DNA of 64,000 nucleotides from Nocardioides yefusunii (GCF_004014875.1 NZ_CP034929.1:2356001-2420000), one strand, 5' to 3'. Numbered from the stretch's first letter, positions 15,926 to 25,341 are shown. Notes: generated by a model not told the origin, from the letters alone. Program-made: numbers and translations.

Positions 15926-16603
15926 TCAGCCCACGTCGACACTGGTCAGGGCGAGCGCAACTCCGACGACCTCGGGGGCGAAGACGTTGGACGGAGCGGC
16001 GTCGGCCGGCGGACTGAACACGGCCTTCCACTCCACGACCTGGCCGTCGGCACCCCAGAAGGTCTGCTGGGTGAGCACCACCGTGAAGGTGAGGCTGACG
16101 CGGCCTGCAGGAATGTCCCCCAGGACCCAACTCCACCGGCCGGCCGACTCGGCCCACGAAGTCGCCAGGTCGTCATCCTTGGTCGGAGCCGGGTCAGCAG
16201 GGTCCGCCAACAGCGCCAGCAGGTCTTCGTTGCGGGGCAGCAGTTCGCTGCTCAGCACCGCTGCCCCGGCAGGGACCGTGGCGAGAACCACACTGTCGGG
16301 CCGGTCCCAGACCGGCGCCCAGTAGTCGGCGACGTCACGCGGCACTACCTCGAACCGAATCACCGACCCTGCCGGCACCGCCACGCCCGTCTTCGTGACG
16401 CTGAGCGTGAACTGCCGCGTCGCCCCGTTGCCCCACTCCGCGTCGGAGGGCACCACACCCAAGCGCAGAGCACCGAGCTCGTAGCCGTCCGAGGAGGCGA
16501 AGGCCGGGCTCGCAGCCGCGATGCTCACCGCCGGAACGGTCCACACAGCAGCACGCGTCACCGCCCGACGGGAAAAACCAGTGGTGAGATCGATCGCAGT
16601 CAT
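15926..16603 (-). CDS. Secreted protein with Tat-like signal, function unknown
   Basis: The protein is 225 residues from ATG 16603, which has AGGAG five bases upstream; the frame continues to 16678 but without support. The N-terminus TTGFSRRAVTRAAVWTVPAV through SPAFAS has a twin arginine and a hydrophobic core, as in Tat-exported actinobacterial proteins. The mature part reads as beta-rich (LSVTKTGVAVPAGSVIRFEV, VSLTFTVVLTQQTFWG) and contains no cysteine, suggesting an Ig-like or jelly-roll fold. I recognise no enzyme motif. It lies 55 bases after the amidase gene on the same strand. Confidence 0.7.
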   Translation of the reverse strand: MTAIDLTTGFSRRAVTRAAVWTVPAVSIAAASPAFASSDGYELGALRLGVVPSDAEWGNGATRQFTLSVTKTGVAVPAGSVIRFEVVPRDVADYWAPVWDRPDSVVLATVPAGAAVLSSELLPRNEDLLALLADPADPAPTKDDDLATSWAESAGRWSWVLGDIPAGRVSLTFTVVLTQQTFWGADGQVVEWKAVFSPPADAAPSNVFAPEVVGVALALTSVDVG

Positions 16604-16658
16604 GCCGCTCCTTGTTCCGTGCGCAGATACCGCAGGAATGCTAGGAACGACACCACCT

Positions 16659-18092
16659 TTACGGTGCAGAATGCCCAAATTGGCGAGCCGGAGGTGGACG
16701 ACGTCCAGTCCAGTCCGACACCGCTTCCACCTGCGCGGAGAGCGACAGCAGGAGCTCGTCCTGCGCTGGGCGTCCGGCCAACATCACCCCCACCGGCAGC
16801 CCGTCGGCGGTCCAATGGGTCGGCAGGGAGACGGCCGGCATGCCCGTGACGTTCCAGGCCGAGGTCCACGGCGTGAAGCGGCACTGGGCCTCGAAGTCGC
16901 CGGCCGGATCTGCGTCGTCGCGCAGCGCCCCCACCGGAACCGGTGGCGAGGCCAGCGTGGGGGTCAGCACCGCGTCGTAGGGAGCAAGAGCTTCCAGCGC
17001 CGCGGCGGCGATCCGACGCACCTCGCCGATCGCCAGCCCGAACTCAGGACCACTCACCGCACGCCCCTTCTCACTCAGCCACCGGGTGAGTGGTCGCAGC
17101 AGGTGCTCGCGCCCCTCAGGGGCGCTCGACAGCGCGGTCAGCACCGACCAGCAGACCTCGAAGACCGCCCGTGCTTCGGGCGGCAGCGGGACCTCGACGT
17201 CCACGATCTCGTGTCCCAACGACTCGAGCAGGAGCGAGGCGTCCTCCCAAGCCCGGACACACTCAGCATCGACGTCGGTGACGGTGATGACAGGGTCGAT
17301 GAACCTCGCGATCCGCAACCGCCCCGGGTCACGACGAGTGGCGGACAGGAACGTCCCGGCCGGTTCAGGGGCCCAGCTCGGGTCCCCGACGCGGTGCCCG
17401 GCGAGGACGTCGAGCATCGCGGCAGCATCGGCGACGGTCCGGGCCAACGATCCGGCAGTGGCCAGACCGACCGGATCACCGTAGGTGGGTGCCGCGGAGA
17501 CCCGACCGCGCGACGGCTTGAGCCCGACGATTCCGCAGCACGACGCGGGGATCCGGATCGACCCTCCGCCGTCGGAGCCCTGCGCCACCGGCACCAGACC
17601 AGCAGCGACAGCGGCGGCCGCTCCCCCGGACGAACCGCCCGCACCCCGCGTGCGGTCCCACGGCGTCACTGCAGCGGGACGGCCCTCGGGCTCGGTGTAG
17701 GCCGGGGACCCGAACTCCGGCGTGCTGGTCTTGCCCAGCCACACCATCCCCGCTGCCTCGATCGAGAGCGTCACGTTGTCGGAGAACGTCGGCACGAAGT
17801 CGTTCCAGGCCGCCGACCCGAACGTGGTCCGGGTGCCTGCGGTCGGGTTGAGGTCCTTGATCGCGGTCGGCACCCCGAAGAGCGGCGACTCCCCCGACGC
17901 CGGCAGCGCCCGCGCCGCGGCCAGGGCACGCTCGGCGTCCCGGGTGACGAAGGCGCCGACGTCGTCGAGCAGCCGCAAGTGGTGTTCGGCCAGTTCGACC
18001 GGGGAGACGTCACCGCGACGCACCGCTGCCCCCTGCTCGAGTGCGGTCAGCAGGTGCAGCGGATCAGGTCCGGCGCCGTCAGGTGTGGCCAC
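16659..18092 (-). CDS. Amidase (amidase-signature family)
   Basis: The protein is 477 residues. The Ser-cisSer-Lys triad is visible: Lys79 in [11 protein letters not shown], the glycine-rich [17 protein letters not shown] (Ser154/155), and the nucleophile Ser178 in [16 protein letters not shown]. The signature ends [10 protein letters not shown]. Related to 6-aminohexanoate-cyclic-dimer hydrolase-type and nylon-oligomer amidases; the substrate cannot be told from sequence. It is distinct from the GatA gene in this window. It begins 3 bases after the kinase stop, so it is cotranscribed with the kinase. Confidence 0.93.
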   Translation of the reverse strand: MATPDGAGPDPLHLLTALEQGAAVRRGDVSPVELAEHHLRLLDDVGAFVTRDAERALAAARALPASGESPLFGVPTAIKDLNPTAGTRTTFGSAAWNDFVPTFSDNVTLSIEAAGMVWLGKTSTPEFGSPAYTEPEGRPAAVTPWDRTRGAGGSSGGAAAAVAAGLVPVAQGSDGGGSIRIPASCCGIVGLKPSRGRVSAAPTYGDPVGLATAGSLARTVADAAAMLDVLAGHRVGDPSWAPEPAGTFLSATRRDPGRLRIARFIDPVITVTDVDAECVRAWEDASLLLESLGHEIVDVEVPLPPEARAVFEVCWSVLTALSSAPEGREHLLRPLTRWLSEKGRAVSGPEFGLAIGEVRRIAAAALEALAPYDAVLTPTLASPPVPVGALRDDADPAGDFEAQCRFTPWTSAWNVTGMPAVSLPTHWTADGLPVGVMLAGRPAQDELLLSLSAQVEAVSDWTGRRPPPARQFGHSAP

Positions 18093-18095
18093 GGG

Positions 18096-19868
18096 TCAAC
18101 GGTCCCACGGGGCGGACGAGGCCGGTCCCCAGTCCACGGTTCCGTCGGCGCCGGGCAGCAACGTCTGTGAGCCGGCGAACCAGGCCAGCCCCAGCACCGC
18201 GGCGAGTGCGACGGCCCAGATCCATCCGTTCGACGACACCGGCCGCACGACGGCTCGGACCGGGCGACGCAGGCGTCCCGCACCGGGACCGCACCACATG
18301 CCCAGGACACCCACCCCGGCCGCGGCCGCAGCGCCCGTGGGCACACCGGTCGCGAAGGCGAAGGCGAGCAGCCCGGCCGCCGTCGCGAAACAGAGCGTCC
18401 ACAGGAGCAGCAGCACCGTGCCCGGCACCGCCCCCAGGACGTGGAACGGAGCTCCGAGGGCGGACTGGGCGACGTCGTACCAGCGTTCACCGCGGGTCGC
18501 CCGACGACGCTCACGGGCGTCGCGCGAACCCGCCGCAGCACGCAGCAGCCAGACCGCGAGGGCGAGCAGGATCGCGGTGCTCCACGGCGCGAACGACGCG
18601 GCACCGGCCACCGGCAGGGCGAGCGAGAGCGTGAGGGTGGAGCGGCGGAAGCGTTCGGCCCACCCGACCGCAGGCTCGAAGGCGGCAGGAGGTTCTGCGA
18701 CGTACGGATCCCCCCACGGCTCGCCGCCGTCGCGGTGCTGGCTCGGCGCGAACTCCGTGCCGCGGACGGCAGGGGCGACGTGTGCGTCCGCCGGCATCCA
18801 GCGGGTCGACGGGTCGAGCGGCGGAGCAGTGTTTCGGGCGGGCAGCGGCGCCGGCGCCATCGGAGCCCCCCACGACTCCTGCGGAGCGAGGTGTTCGAGA
18901 CGGGCCGGATAGTGCTCGGCCGGTACCGCCGACGCGGGCAGTGTGGCGCGTCCCCAGGAGTCCAGTCCCACGGGACGGGTCTCGGGGACCTGCAGCACGG
19001 TGGTGCCGGCGTCGTCGTCGATCGGGGCGTAGGGCGGACTCACCAGCGTCGGGACGTCGTCGTCGTCGAGCCAGGTGAGGGCAGCCGCCAGCGAGGGGCG
19101 GTTGCGGGGCTCGGGGTCGAGCGCGGCCTCGAGCAGGTCGCGGATCTCGTCGGGGACCCCGGCGAGGTCGTGCTCGCCGCGACGCACCCGGTCGAAGACG
19201 GCGGCGTGCGGTCCCGACCCGAAGGGGGTGCGGCCAGTGGCGGCCCAGGCCACCGTCGCGGCCCAGGAGTGGACGTCGGAGGCCTCGGTGGCCTGGTCGC
19301 CGTGGAGCACCTCCGGCGGGATGTAGCCGGGCGTCCCGAGCAGCCAGCCCTCGGCGGTGATCTGGCTGTCCTCGGCGACGCGGGCCAGACCGAAGTCGAT
19401 CAGGACCGGCGAGCGGCCTTCCATCAGTACGTTCGAGGGCTTGATGTCGCGGTGCAGCACACCGGCGGCGTGCACGGCGACGAGCGCCTCGGCCAGGCAG
19501 CGGGCGCTCCAGAGCAGGTCCTCGACGACCAGGGGGCCCTGCTGGGCGATGTGGTCGTGCAGGGACAGCCCCGGGACGTACCGGGTCGCGACGTACGGCA
19601 CCGGGCCCCAGGGATCGGCGTCGATCACCTCGGCCACCCGGTGGCTGCGCACCCGGGAGAGCGAGTTGACCTCGCGGGCCAGTCGCGAGCGGGACTCGTC
19701 GTCGGCGATGACGTTGGGTCGGATCACCTTCAGCGCGACCCGACGTCCGTCGGTGCCGCGGGCCAAGTGAACGACCCCCATCCCACCCTCACCGAGACGG
19801 GCCAGCAACTCGTAGTTGCCGACGCGCATCCCGGGGGGCGGAGACGGGGGTCGAGAAGTGACGCTCAC
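18096..19868 (-). CDS. Membrane-anchored serine/threonine protein kinase
   Basis: The protein is 590 residues. The Hanks-type kinase domain (about 18-275) is complete: G-loop GEGGMG (26-31), catalytic Lys47, HRDIKPSN with Asp141, DFG (158-160), and GTPGYIPPEV as the P+1/APE region. A Pro/Ala-rich linker of about 140 residues follows, then about six hydrophobic stretches (SLALPVAGAAS, AILLALAVWLLRAAAG, VLGAVPGTVLLLLW and others) and a short tail. Unlike PknB it has no PASTA repeats, and several TM helices rather than one. No phosphatase is adjacent. It is the first gene of a unit with the amidase. Confidence 0.92.
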   Translation of the reverse strand: MSVTSRPPSPPPGMRVGNYELLARLGEGGMGVVHLARGTDGRRVALKVIRPNVIADDESRSRLAREVNSLSRVRSHRVAEVIDADPWGPVPYVATRYVPGLSLHDHIAQQGPLVVEDLLWSARCLAEALVAVHAAGVLHRDIKPSNVLMEGRSPVLIDFGLARVAEDSQITAEGWLLGTPGYIPPEVLHGDQATEASDVHSWAATVAWAATGRTPFGSGPHAAVFDRVRRGEHDLAGVPDEIRDLLEAALDPEPRNRPSLAAALTWLDDDDVPTLVSPPYAPIDDDAGTTVLQVPETRPVGLDSWGRATLPASAVPAEHYPARLEHLAPQESWGAPMAPAPLPARNTAPPLDPSTRWMPADAHVAPAVRGTEFAPSQHRDGGEPWGDPYVAEPPAAFEPAVGWAERFRRSTLTLSLALPVAGAASFAPWSTAILLALAVWLLRAAAGSRDARERRRATRGERWYDVAQSALGAPFHVLGAVPGTVLLLLWTLCFATAAGLLAFAFATGVPTGAAAAAGVGVLGMWCGPGAGRLRRPVRAVVRPVSSNGWIWAVALAAVLGLAWFAGSQTLLPGADGTVDWGPASSAPWDR

Positions 19869-19913
19869 CCAAAGAGGGTACGTCCCTGAGTCACGAAACC
19901 TCAGGCAAGCAGG

Positions 19914-20987
19914 TCAGAGAACCTTGGTCAACCATCCCTGGGTGTCCTCGGCGCGACCGAACTGGACGTCGACGAGAGCGCTGCGGATCTTCATGGTCAG
20001 CTCGGTGGAGGCCGGCGCGGGCGTGACGCCCTGGGCCGACTTCATCGAACCGACCGGCGAGACGACGGCAGCCGTGCCGCAGGCAAAGATCTCGACGATG
20101 TCGCCGGACTCGATGCCCTTGCGCCACTCGTCGATCTCGAAACGACGCTCGGTGACCTCGTGGCCCAGACCGCGGGCGATCGTGATGATCGAGTCGCGGG
20201 TGATGCCCTCGAGGATCGTGCCGGTGGCCGGGGTGACGATGGAACCGTCGGCGTACACGAAGTACAGGTTCATGCCGCCGAGCTCCTCGACGTACCGCCC
20301 CTCGACGGAGTCCAGGAAGACGACCTGGGCGCACCCGTTGTCGTAGGCCTCCTGCTGGGCCAGCAGCGACGCGGCGTAGTTGCCACCGGTCTTGGCGGCA
20401 CCGGTGCCACCGCGACCCGCACGGCTGTACTCCTCGGTCAGCCACAGGTCGACCGGCTTGAGGCCTTCCTTGAAGTACGCACCGGCCGGCGACGCGATCA
20501 CCATGAAGGTGACGTGACGGCTGGGGCGCACGCCGAGGAACTTCTCGGTCGCCATCATGAAGGGACGCAGGTAGAGGGACTTCTCGCCCTCCGAGCCCGG
20601 CACCCAACGCTCGTCGACCTTGACGATCTCCTCGCACGCGGCGATGAAGTCGGCCTCGGGGATCTCCGGCAGCGCCAGGCGGCGGGCCGAGGAGTTCATG
20701 CGCTGGGCGTTCTTCTCGGGACGGAACAGGTGGACCGAACCGTCGTCGTGACGGTAGGCCTTCATGCCCTCGAAGATCTCCTGTCCGTAGTGCAGGACGG
20801 AGGTCGCCGGGTCCAGGGTGAGCGGACCGTACGGAGTGATGCGGGCGTCGTGCCAGCCCTTCTCCGGGGTCCACTCGACGGTGAACATGTGGTCGGTGAA
20901 GTGGTCACCGAATCCGGGGTCGGCGAGGATCTCGGCGAGCGTCGAGTCGTCGACCGGGGTGGGGTTCAGGGTGGTGCTGATGTCCAT
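19914..20987 (-). CDS. ilvE: Branched-chain amino-acid aminotransferase
   Basis: The protein is 357 residues from ATG 20987 (MDISTTLNP); a GTG at 21005 overlapping the leuB stop is an alternative. It is a fold-type IV PLP enzyme that transaminates the 2-oxoacids of Leu, Ile and Val with glutamate. The PLP Lys lies in GGTGAAKTGGNYAASL; GWHDARITPYGPLTLDPA, LHYGQEIFEGMKAY and FACGTAAVVSPVG are family landmarks. It directly follows leuB and probably shares the leader-controlled transcript. The kinase gene begins 46 bases beyond its end. Confidence 0.97.
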   Translation of the reverse strand: MDISTTLNPTPVDDSTLAEILADPGFGDHFTDHMFTVEWTPEKGWHDARITPYGPLTLDPATSVLHYGQEIFEGMKAYRHDDGSVHLFRPEKNAQRMNSSARRLALPEIPEADFIAACEEIVKVDERWVPGSEGEKSLYLRPFMMATEKFLGVRPSRHVTFMVIASPAGAYFKEGLKPVDLWLTEEYSRAGRGGTGAAKTGGNYAASLLAQQEAYDNGCAQVVFLDSVEGRYVEELGGMNLYFVYADGSIVTPATGTILEGITRDSIITIARGLGHEVTERRFEIDEWRKGIESGDIVEIFACGTAAVVSPVGSMKSAQGVTPAPASTELTMKIRSALVDVQFGRAEDTQGWLTKVL

Positions 20988-21001
20988 GGAAATGGGGGCT
21001 C

Positions 21002-22060
21002 TCACACTCGCGCAGCGATCGCGTCGCCGATCGCAGCAGTGGTTCGGGACTCGCCGGCGACGCGCTCGGCGATGTCGGCTGCCACGGCCTTCTCGATGCG
21101 GGCGGCCTCGTCGGTCATGCCGAAGAAGTCGAGGAGCATCGATGCGGACAGGATGGCGGCCGTCGGGTCAGCCTTCTGCTGACCCGCGATGTCGGGGGCC
21201 GAGCCGTGGACGGGCTCGAACATCGACGGGGTGGCCCGGGAGGGGTTGAGGTTTCCGGACGCGGCCAGACCGATGCCACCGGTGACGGCAGCAGCCAGGT
21301 CGGTGATGATGTCGCCGAACAGGTTGTCGGTGACGATCACGTCGAAACGACCCGGGTCGGTGGTCATGAAGATGGTGGCTGCGTCGATGTGCAGGTAGTC
21401 GACGGTGACGTCGGGGTACTCCGCGGCGACCTCGTTGACGATGCGCCACCACATGGTGCCGGCGTGGACCAGCACGTTGGTCTTGTGGACCAGCGTCACC
21501 TTGCGGCGGGTGCGGCGCTGCGCGCGGGCGAAGGCGTCACGCACGACGCGCTCGATGCCGAAGGCAGTGTTGAGGCTGACCTCGGTCGCGACCTCCTGCG
21601 GGGTGCCGACGCGGATCGAGCCACCGTTGCCGGTGTACGGACCCTCGGTGCCCTCACGGACGACCACGAAGTCGATCTCGCCGGGGTTGGCCAGCGGGGA
21701 ACCGACGCCGGGGAACAGCTTCGAGGGGCGCAGGTTGACGTGGTGGTCGAGCGCGAAACGCAGGGTCAGCAGCAGGCCACGCTCGAGCAGTCCCGGGGGG
21801 ATGTTCGGGTCGTTGGGCTTGCCGCCGATGGCGCCGAGCAGGATCGCGTCCTGCTTCTTCACCTCGTCGAGGACCTTCTCCGGCAGCACCTCACCGGTGG
21901 CGAGGTAGTGCTCGGCCCCCAGCGAGTAGTGAGTCTTGGCGAAGGCTCCGGGGGCCACCACGTCGAGCACCTTGAGGGCTTCAGCGGTGACCTCGGGGCC
22001 GATGCCGTCACCGGGGATGACAGCGAGCTTGATCGGGTTCTCGGTCGAGGTGTGGGTCAT
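21002..22060 (-). CDS. leuB: 3-isopropylmalate dehydrogenase
   Basis: The protein is 352 residues from ATG 22060 ([21 protein letters not shown]), with GGAG just upstream; the frame is open to 22177 but the extension is shadow. It oxidatively decarboxylates 3-isopropylmalate in leucine synthesis. It has the isocitrate/isopropylmalate dehydrogenase pattern GDGIGPEV, the VREGTEGPY substrate loop, LVHKTNVL, and [12 protein letters not shown] with its metal-binding Asp. It lies 11 bases after a 42-residue small gene and just before ilvE. Confidence 0.97.
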   Translation of the reverse strand: MTHTSTENPIKLAVIPGDGIGPEVTAEALKVLDVVAPGAFAKTHYSLGAEHYLATGEVLPEKVLDEVKKQDAILLGAIGGKPNDPNIPPGLLERGLLLTLRFALDHHVNLRPSKLFPGVGSPLANPGEIDFVVVREGTEGPYTGNGGSIRVGTPQEVATEVSLNTAFGIERVVRDAFARAQRRTRRKVTLVHKTNVLVHAGTMWWRIVNEVAAEYPDVTVDYLHIDAATIFMTTDPGRFDVIVTDNLFGDIITDLAAAVTGGIGLAASGNLNPSRATPSMFEPVHGSAPDIAGQQKADPTAAILSASMLLDFFGMTDEAARIEKAVAADIAERVAGESRTTAAIGDAIAARV

Positions 22061-22071
22061 GGCTCCGCAGA

Positions 22072-22200
22072 TTAGTTGTCGTCGGGACGCTGGTCGCCAG
22101 CGTCTCGCTGGTCCCGGAAGGACTCGAGCGAGTCGTGGCTCCAGGGGCTCTCCGGGTTGTGACGGTCGGGGCCCCACTCAGCGGTGTGGATCTGGAACAT
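22072..22200 (-). CDS. 42-residue small protein upstream of leuB
   Basis: A short gene from ATG 22200 ([20 protein letters not shown]) to TAA 22072-22074. An excellent ribosome site, AGGAG, lies five bases before the start. The protein is hydrophilic and rich in Asp, Arg, His and Trp, with no TM or signal, and ends in GDQRPDDN. No Leu/Val run is present, so it is not itself an attenuation peptide. Its position between the leuB leader and leuB (11-base gap) suggests cotranslation with leuB. I do not recognise a family. Confidence 0.65.
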   Translation of the reverse strand: MFQIHTAEWGPDRHNPESPWSHDSLESFRDQRDAGDQRPDDN

Positions 22201-22451
22201 GTTCTCTCCTGAGGGTGTGACCCCTGACAACCGGGGTCGGAAACGGGCGACCTCGGCCGGTGACGCGATGACGTGGGCGTCGCCTGGCTTCGGCGGGAGA
22301 GACCCGGATCACGGATGGCGTGATCGGGCGGAGCTGCGACCGGCGGGACGGTCGGGGTGGGGACCGTCGTCCGGCGCGGGCCGGTTCCCTGTCGGGGGAA
22401 CTCCGGCTCAGACCTGCTTCAACGTGAAGGACCTCGGGGGTGCAGCAACAC

Positions 22452-22487
22452 CGCGACGAGGTGGCCTTCTCTCAGGCCTCGCCGCGG
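22452..22487 (-). promoter_or_regulatory. Leader hairpin overlapping the leuB leader peptide
   Basis: On the minus strand CGCGGCGAG plus GGCC pairs with GGCC plus CTCGTCGCG (one G-U, a small bulge) around TGAGAGAA. It covers the last codons and stop of the leader peptide, so ribosome position would decide whether it forms. Further stems lie downstream (22307-22325, GATCACG arms), but no U-tract terminator is evident. Confidence 0.5.
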
Positions 22488-22516
22488 CGACTAACGAGTA
22501 CGTTGACGGTCCGCAT
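22472..22516 (-). CDS. Putative branched-chain attenuation leader peptide for leuB
   Basis: It encodes MRTVNVLVSRRGEA and stop; four of residues 4-8 are Val or Leu (GTC, GTA, CTC, GTT). The ATG lies about 11 bases after a good -10 element, so the message is nearly leaderless, as for known actinobacterial leader peptides. The next gene, after about 270 bases of structured RNA, is the small protein followed by leuB. Stalling at Val/Leu codons when charged tRNA is scarce would control readthrough; the mechanism is inference. Confidence 0.6.
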   Translation of the reverse strand: MRTVNVLVSRRGEA

Positions 22517-22526
22517 GATGTTTCAG

Positions 22527-22555
22527 ACGTTACTCCTACACGACGTAGTTGTGAA
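22527..22555 (-). promoter_or_regulatory. Promoter for the leuB leader transcript
   Basis: On the minus strand TTCACA (22555-22550), exactly 17 bases, then TAACGT (22532-22527). Transcription would begin about 4-5 bases before the leader-peptide ATG. Confidence 0.65.
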
Positions 22556-22614
22556 GCCTTTCGAGGCGCGGACGGGCGAGGCGCTCGTCACGCACGTCTG
22601 CGAGAATTGGGTAC

Positions 22615-23181
22615 ATGAGTGCTCCCCCGGAACTTCCCGACGTCGTCCGCAGGGCGTTCGACGTCAGCCGCAGAGCCGGGTACGTCTCCTTCTGCCGCAA
22701 CGAGACCGGTCGATTACTGGCTGCTCTCTCCGCCACCCGCCGCGGCGTGATGGCCGAGTTCGGCACCGGGTGCGGTGTCGGCACCGCGTGGCTCCGCTCC
22801 GGTCTGCAAGGCGATGCCCGCATCGTCACCGCCGAGCTGAACCCGCGTCTGGCCAAGGCCGCGGCCAAGATCTTCACCGACGACGACGCCGTCGAGGTCT
22901 TCGAGGCCGACTGGTCGACGCTGGCGTCCAAGGGCCCCTTCTCGCTCCTCTTCCTCGACGCCGGTGACCCCGACTCGGTCCGCGTCGACGCGATCGCGGA
23001 CCTCGTCGAGCCGGGCGGCATCGTCGTCCTGGACGACTTCACCCCGTGCGCCTCGTGGCCCCCGATCTACATGGGCCGCGTCGACACCCTCCGTGAGGAG
23101 TGGCTGACCGACGAGCGCTTCACCGCGGTCGAGGTGATGGTGGCCGACGACGCCGCCGCCCTGATCGCCACGCGACGCTGA
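22615..23181 (+). CDS. Class I SAM-dependent methyltransferase
   Basis: The protein is 188 residues. The Rossmann SAM-binding motif I is MAEFGTGCGVGTAWL, followed by the acidic motif II TAELNP and the motif-IV-like LLFLDAGDPD. The closing GGIVVLDDFTP resembles O-methyltransferase family 3. The substrate is unknown. It is a single gene, divergent from the leuB leader, and its start region lies within 100 bases of that promoter, so the two promoters share one regulatory region. Confidence 0.88.
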   Translation: MSAPPELPDVVRRAFDVSRRAGYVSFCRNETGRLLAALSATRRGVMAEFGTGCGVGTAWLRSGLQGDARIVTAELNPRLAKAAAKIFTDDDAVEVFEADWSTLASKGPFSLLFLDAGDPDSVRVDAIADLVEPGGIVVLDDFTPCASWPPIYMGRVDTLREEWLTDERFTAVEVMVADDAAALIATRR

Positions 23182-23523
23182 GATTCCCGGTCCAGCGCGA
23201 CGCAGCAGATCGATCCCACCTGCTGGCCGGCGTCCTGCCTCCTGCACTGCTGTTGCCTTGTGGCCACCCCACCAGGCACCGGTGACGACACGATCCTCTG
23301 GGCAGTCCACCCCGCTCCTCCAGCCGACGCCAGTCGCGCGCGAAGAGGCCCGACGCGACCTGCTTCCACACTGAGCACGGGCCCGCGCTCGTCGTGACCG
23401 TCGCCACGGAAGGGCGGGACGACCGTCATGTGCCGGACGCGAAGACGAGGCAACCGAGGCGACCGGAACCAGCCAGGCGCCAGCCCAGGCCCCGTTGACC
23501 CGTAGGAACACCCTGCTGACACG
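23182..23523. other. Intergenic stretch without a visible gene
   Basis: About 340 bases between the methyltransferase gene and the serA terminator. The open frames here have poor codon patterns and no ribosome site. I saw no RNA motif. Confidence 0.5.
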
Positions 23524-23564
23524 CCAGCAGCCCGGTGACGCTGTGCGCGTCACCGGGCTGCTGG
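23524..23564 (-). terminator. Strong terminator after serA
   Basis: A perfect 18-bp stem (23524-23541 with 23547-23564) around TGTGC, 38 bases past the serA stop. Confidence 0.9.
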
Positions 23565-23601
23565 ATGGTTCTGCTCGGGCCTGACGGCCCGGGTGTCAGC
23601 C

Positions 23602-25188
23602 TCAGACGAGGTTGACGGCGCGGACCTTGGAGGCCTCGATCGCGGTCTCGATCTTCGCCAGGGTGTCGGCGTCGATCGCGGAGTCGACCGAGAGGGCGAC
23701 CAGGGCGTCGCCGCCCTTGGTGTCGCGGGCGACCTGCATGCCGGCGATGTTGACGCCGGCCTCGCCGAGGACGCCACCGACGGTGCCGACCATGCCCGGG
23801 CGGTCAGCGTAGGTGAAGAACGCGAGGTGGTCGGTGGGCTCGATGTCGACGGCGAAACCGTTGACCTCGACGAGGCGCTCGCGCTGCGAGATGCCCACCA
23901 GGGTGCCGGCCACGGAGACCTGCGAGCCGTCGGCGAGGGTGCCGCGGATCGTGATCAGGTTGCGGTGGTCGGGCGACTCGGTCTCGGTGACGAGACGGAC
24001 CGCGGTGCCGCGCTCGGCGGCGAGCAGCGGGGCGTTCACGTAGGAGACCTGGTCCTCGACGATGTCGGAGAAGACACCCTTGAGGGCAGCGAGCTCGAGC
24101 ACCTTGACGTCGTACTCGGTGATCTCGCCACGGACCTCGACGTCGATCTGCTGGGCGACCTCGCCGGCCAGGCCGGTGAAGACGCGGCCGAGCTTCTCGG
24201 TCAGTCCGATGCCGGGACGGACGTCCTCAGCGATGACGCCACCCTGGACGTTGACGGCGTCGGGGACGAGCTCACCGGCGAGCGCGAGGCGGACGGACTT
24301 GGCCACGGCGATGCCGGCCTTCTCCTGGGCCTCGTCGGTGGACGCACCCAGGTGCGGGGTGGCGACGACGTTCTCGAGCTCGAAGAGCGGCGAGTCGGTG
24401 CAGGGCTCCTTGGCGTAGACGTCGAGACCGGCAGCAGCGATCTCGCCGGTCTTGAGGGCCTCGTAGAGGGCGGCCTCGTCGACGATGCCACCGCGGGCAG
24501 CGTTGACCAGGACCAGGTCCTTCTTGGCCTTCTTGAGCTGCTCAGCACCGATGAGGCCGACGGTCTCGGGGGTCTTGGGCAGGTGGACCGACATGAAGTC
24601 GGCCTCGGCGAACATGGTGTCGAGGTCGACGAGGCGGACACCCATCTGGGCGGCGCGGCCAGCCTGGACGTAGGGGTCGTACGCGATGACCTTCATGCCG
24701 AAGGCGGAGAGGCGCTGGGCGACGAGGGCGCCGATACGGCCGAGGCCGACGATCGCGACGGTCTTCTCGTACAGCTCGATGCCGTTGTACTTGGAGCGCT
24801 TCCACTCGCCGTTGCGCAGAGCGGCGTGGGCGGGCGAGATGTGACGGGCGGCAGCCAGCATCAGGGCGACGGCCAACTCGGCGGCGGAGACGATGTTGGA
24901 GGTCGGCGCGTTGACGACCATGACACCGGCCTGGGTGGAGGCCTTGATGTCGACGTTGTCCAGGCCGACACCGGCACGGGCGACGACCTTGAGCTTCTTG
25001 GCAGCAGCCAGGGCCTCGGCGTCGACCTGCGTGGCCGAGCGGACCATGATCGCGTCGACGTCCACGATGGCGGCGAGCAGCTCGGCGCGGTCGGCGCCGT
25101 TGCAGTTGCGGATCTCGAAGTCCGGGCCCAGGGCCTCGATGGTGGCGGGGCTGAGCTCTTCGGCGAGAAGTACGACGGGCTTGGTCAC
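23602..25188 (-). CDS. serA: D-3-phosphoglycerate dehydrogenase
   Basis: The protein is 528 residues, the length of the long type-1 actinobacterial SerA. It oxidises 3-phosphoglycerate, the first step to serine. The NAD Rossmann motif is VGLGRIGALVAQRL; the catalytic His is in TPHLGASTDEAQ with NAARGGIVDE before it. An allosteric substrate-binding domain follows (about 315-450), then a C-terminal ACT domain (FFTYADRPGMVGTVGGVLGE) for serine feedback. I use GTG 25188 (VTKPVVLL), with GAGGA six bases upstream; the frame extends to 25326 without support. It stands alone between two terminators. Confidence 0.97.
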   Translation of the reverse strand: MTKPVVLLAEELSPATIEALGPDFEIRNCNGADRAELLAAIVDVDAIMVRSATQVDAEALAAAKKLKVVARAGVGLDNVDIKASTQAGVMVVNAPTSNIVSAAELAVALMLAAARHISPAHAALRNGEWKRSKYNGIELYEKTVAIVGLGRIGALVAQRLSAFGMKVIAYDPYVQAGRAAQMGVRLVDLDTMFAEADFMSVHLPKTPETVGLIGAEQLKKAKKDLVLVNAARGGIVDEAALYEALKTGEIAAAGLDVYAKEPCTDSPLFELENVVATPHLGASTDEAQEKAGIAVAKSVRLALAGELVPDAVNVQGGVIAEDVRPGIGLTEKLGRVFTGLAGEVAQQIDVEVRGEITEYDVKVLELAALKGVFSDIVEDQVSYVNAPLLAAERGTAVRLVTETESPDHRNLITIRGTLADGSQVSVAGTLVGISQRERLVEVNGFAVDIEPTDHLAFFTYADRPGMVGTVGGVLGEAGVNIAGMQVARDTKGGDALVALSVDSAIDADTLAKIETAIEASKVRAVNLV

Positions 25189-25341
25189 AGCTGTGTCCTC
25201 ACAGAATGTCCGGTGAATGGATCGGTCCGCGGACCCGAGGTCAACGCGGCAAGGGTGCACGACGCTGTGCTGCCCGCTCGATGGTACCTCCGCCGTACCT
25301 CCCTCCCGCACCGAGGTCAGGGGCACTGAGACGAGACGCCC

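Noticed and set aside
22307..22325. GATCACG stem-loop as the leuB attenuator terminator
   Set aside because: A 7-bp stem without a U-tract; too weak to name as a terminator.
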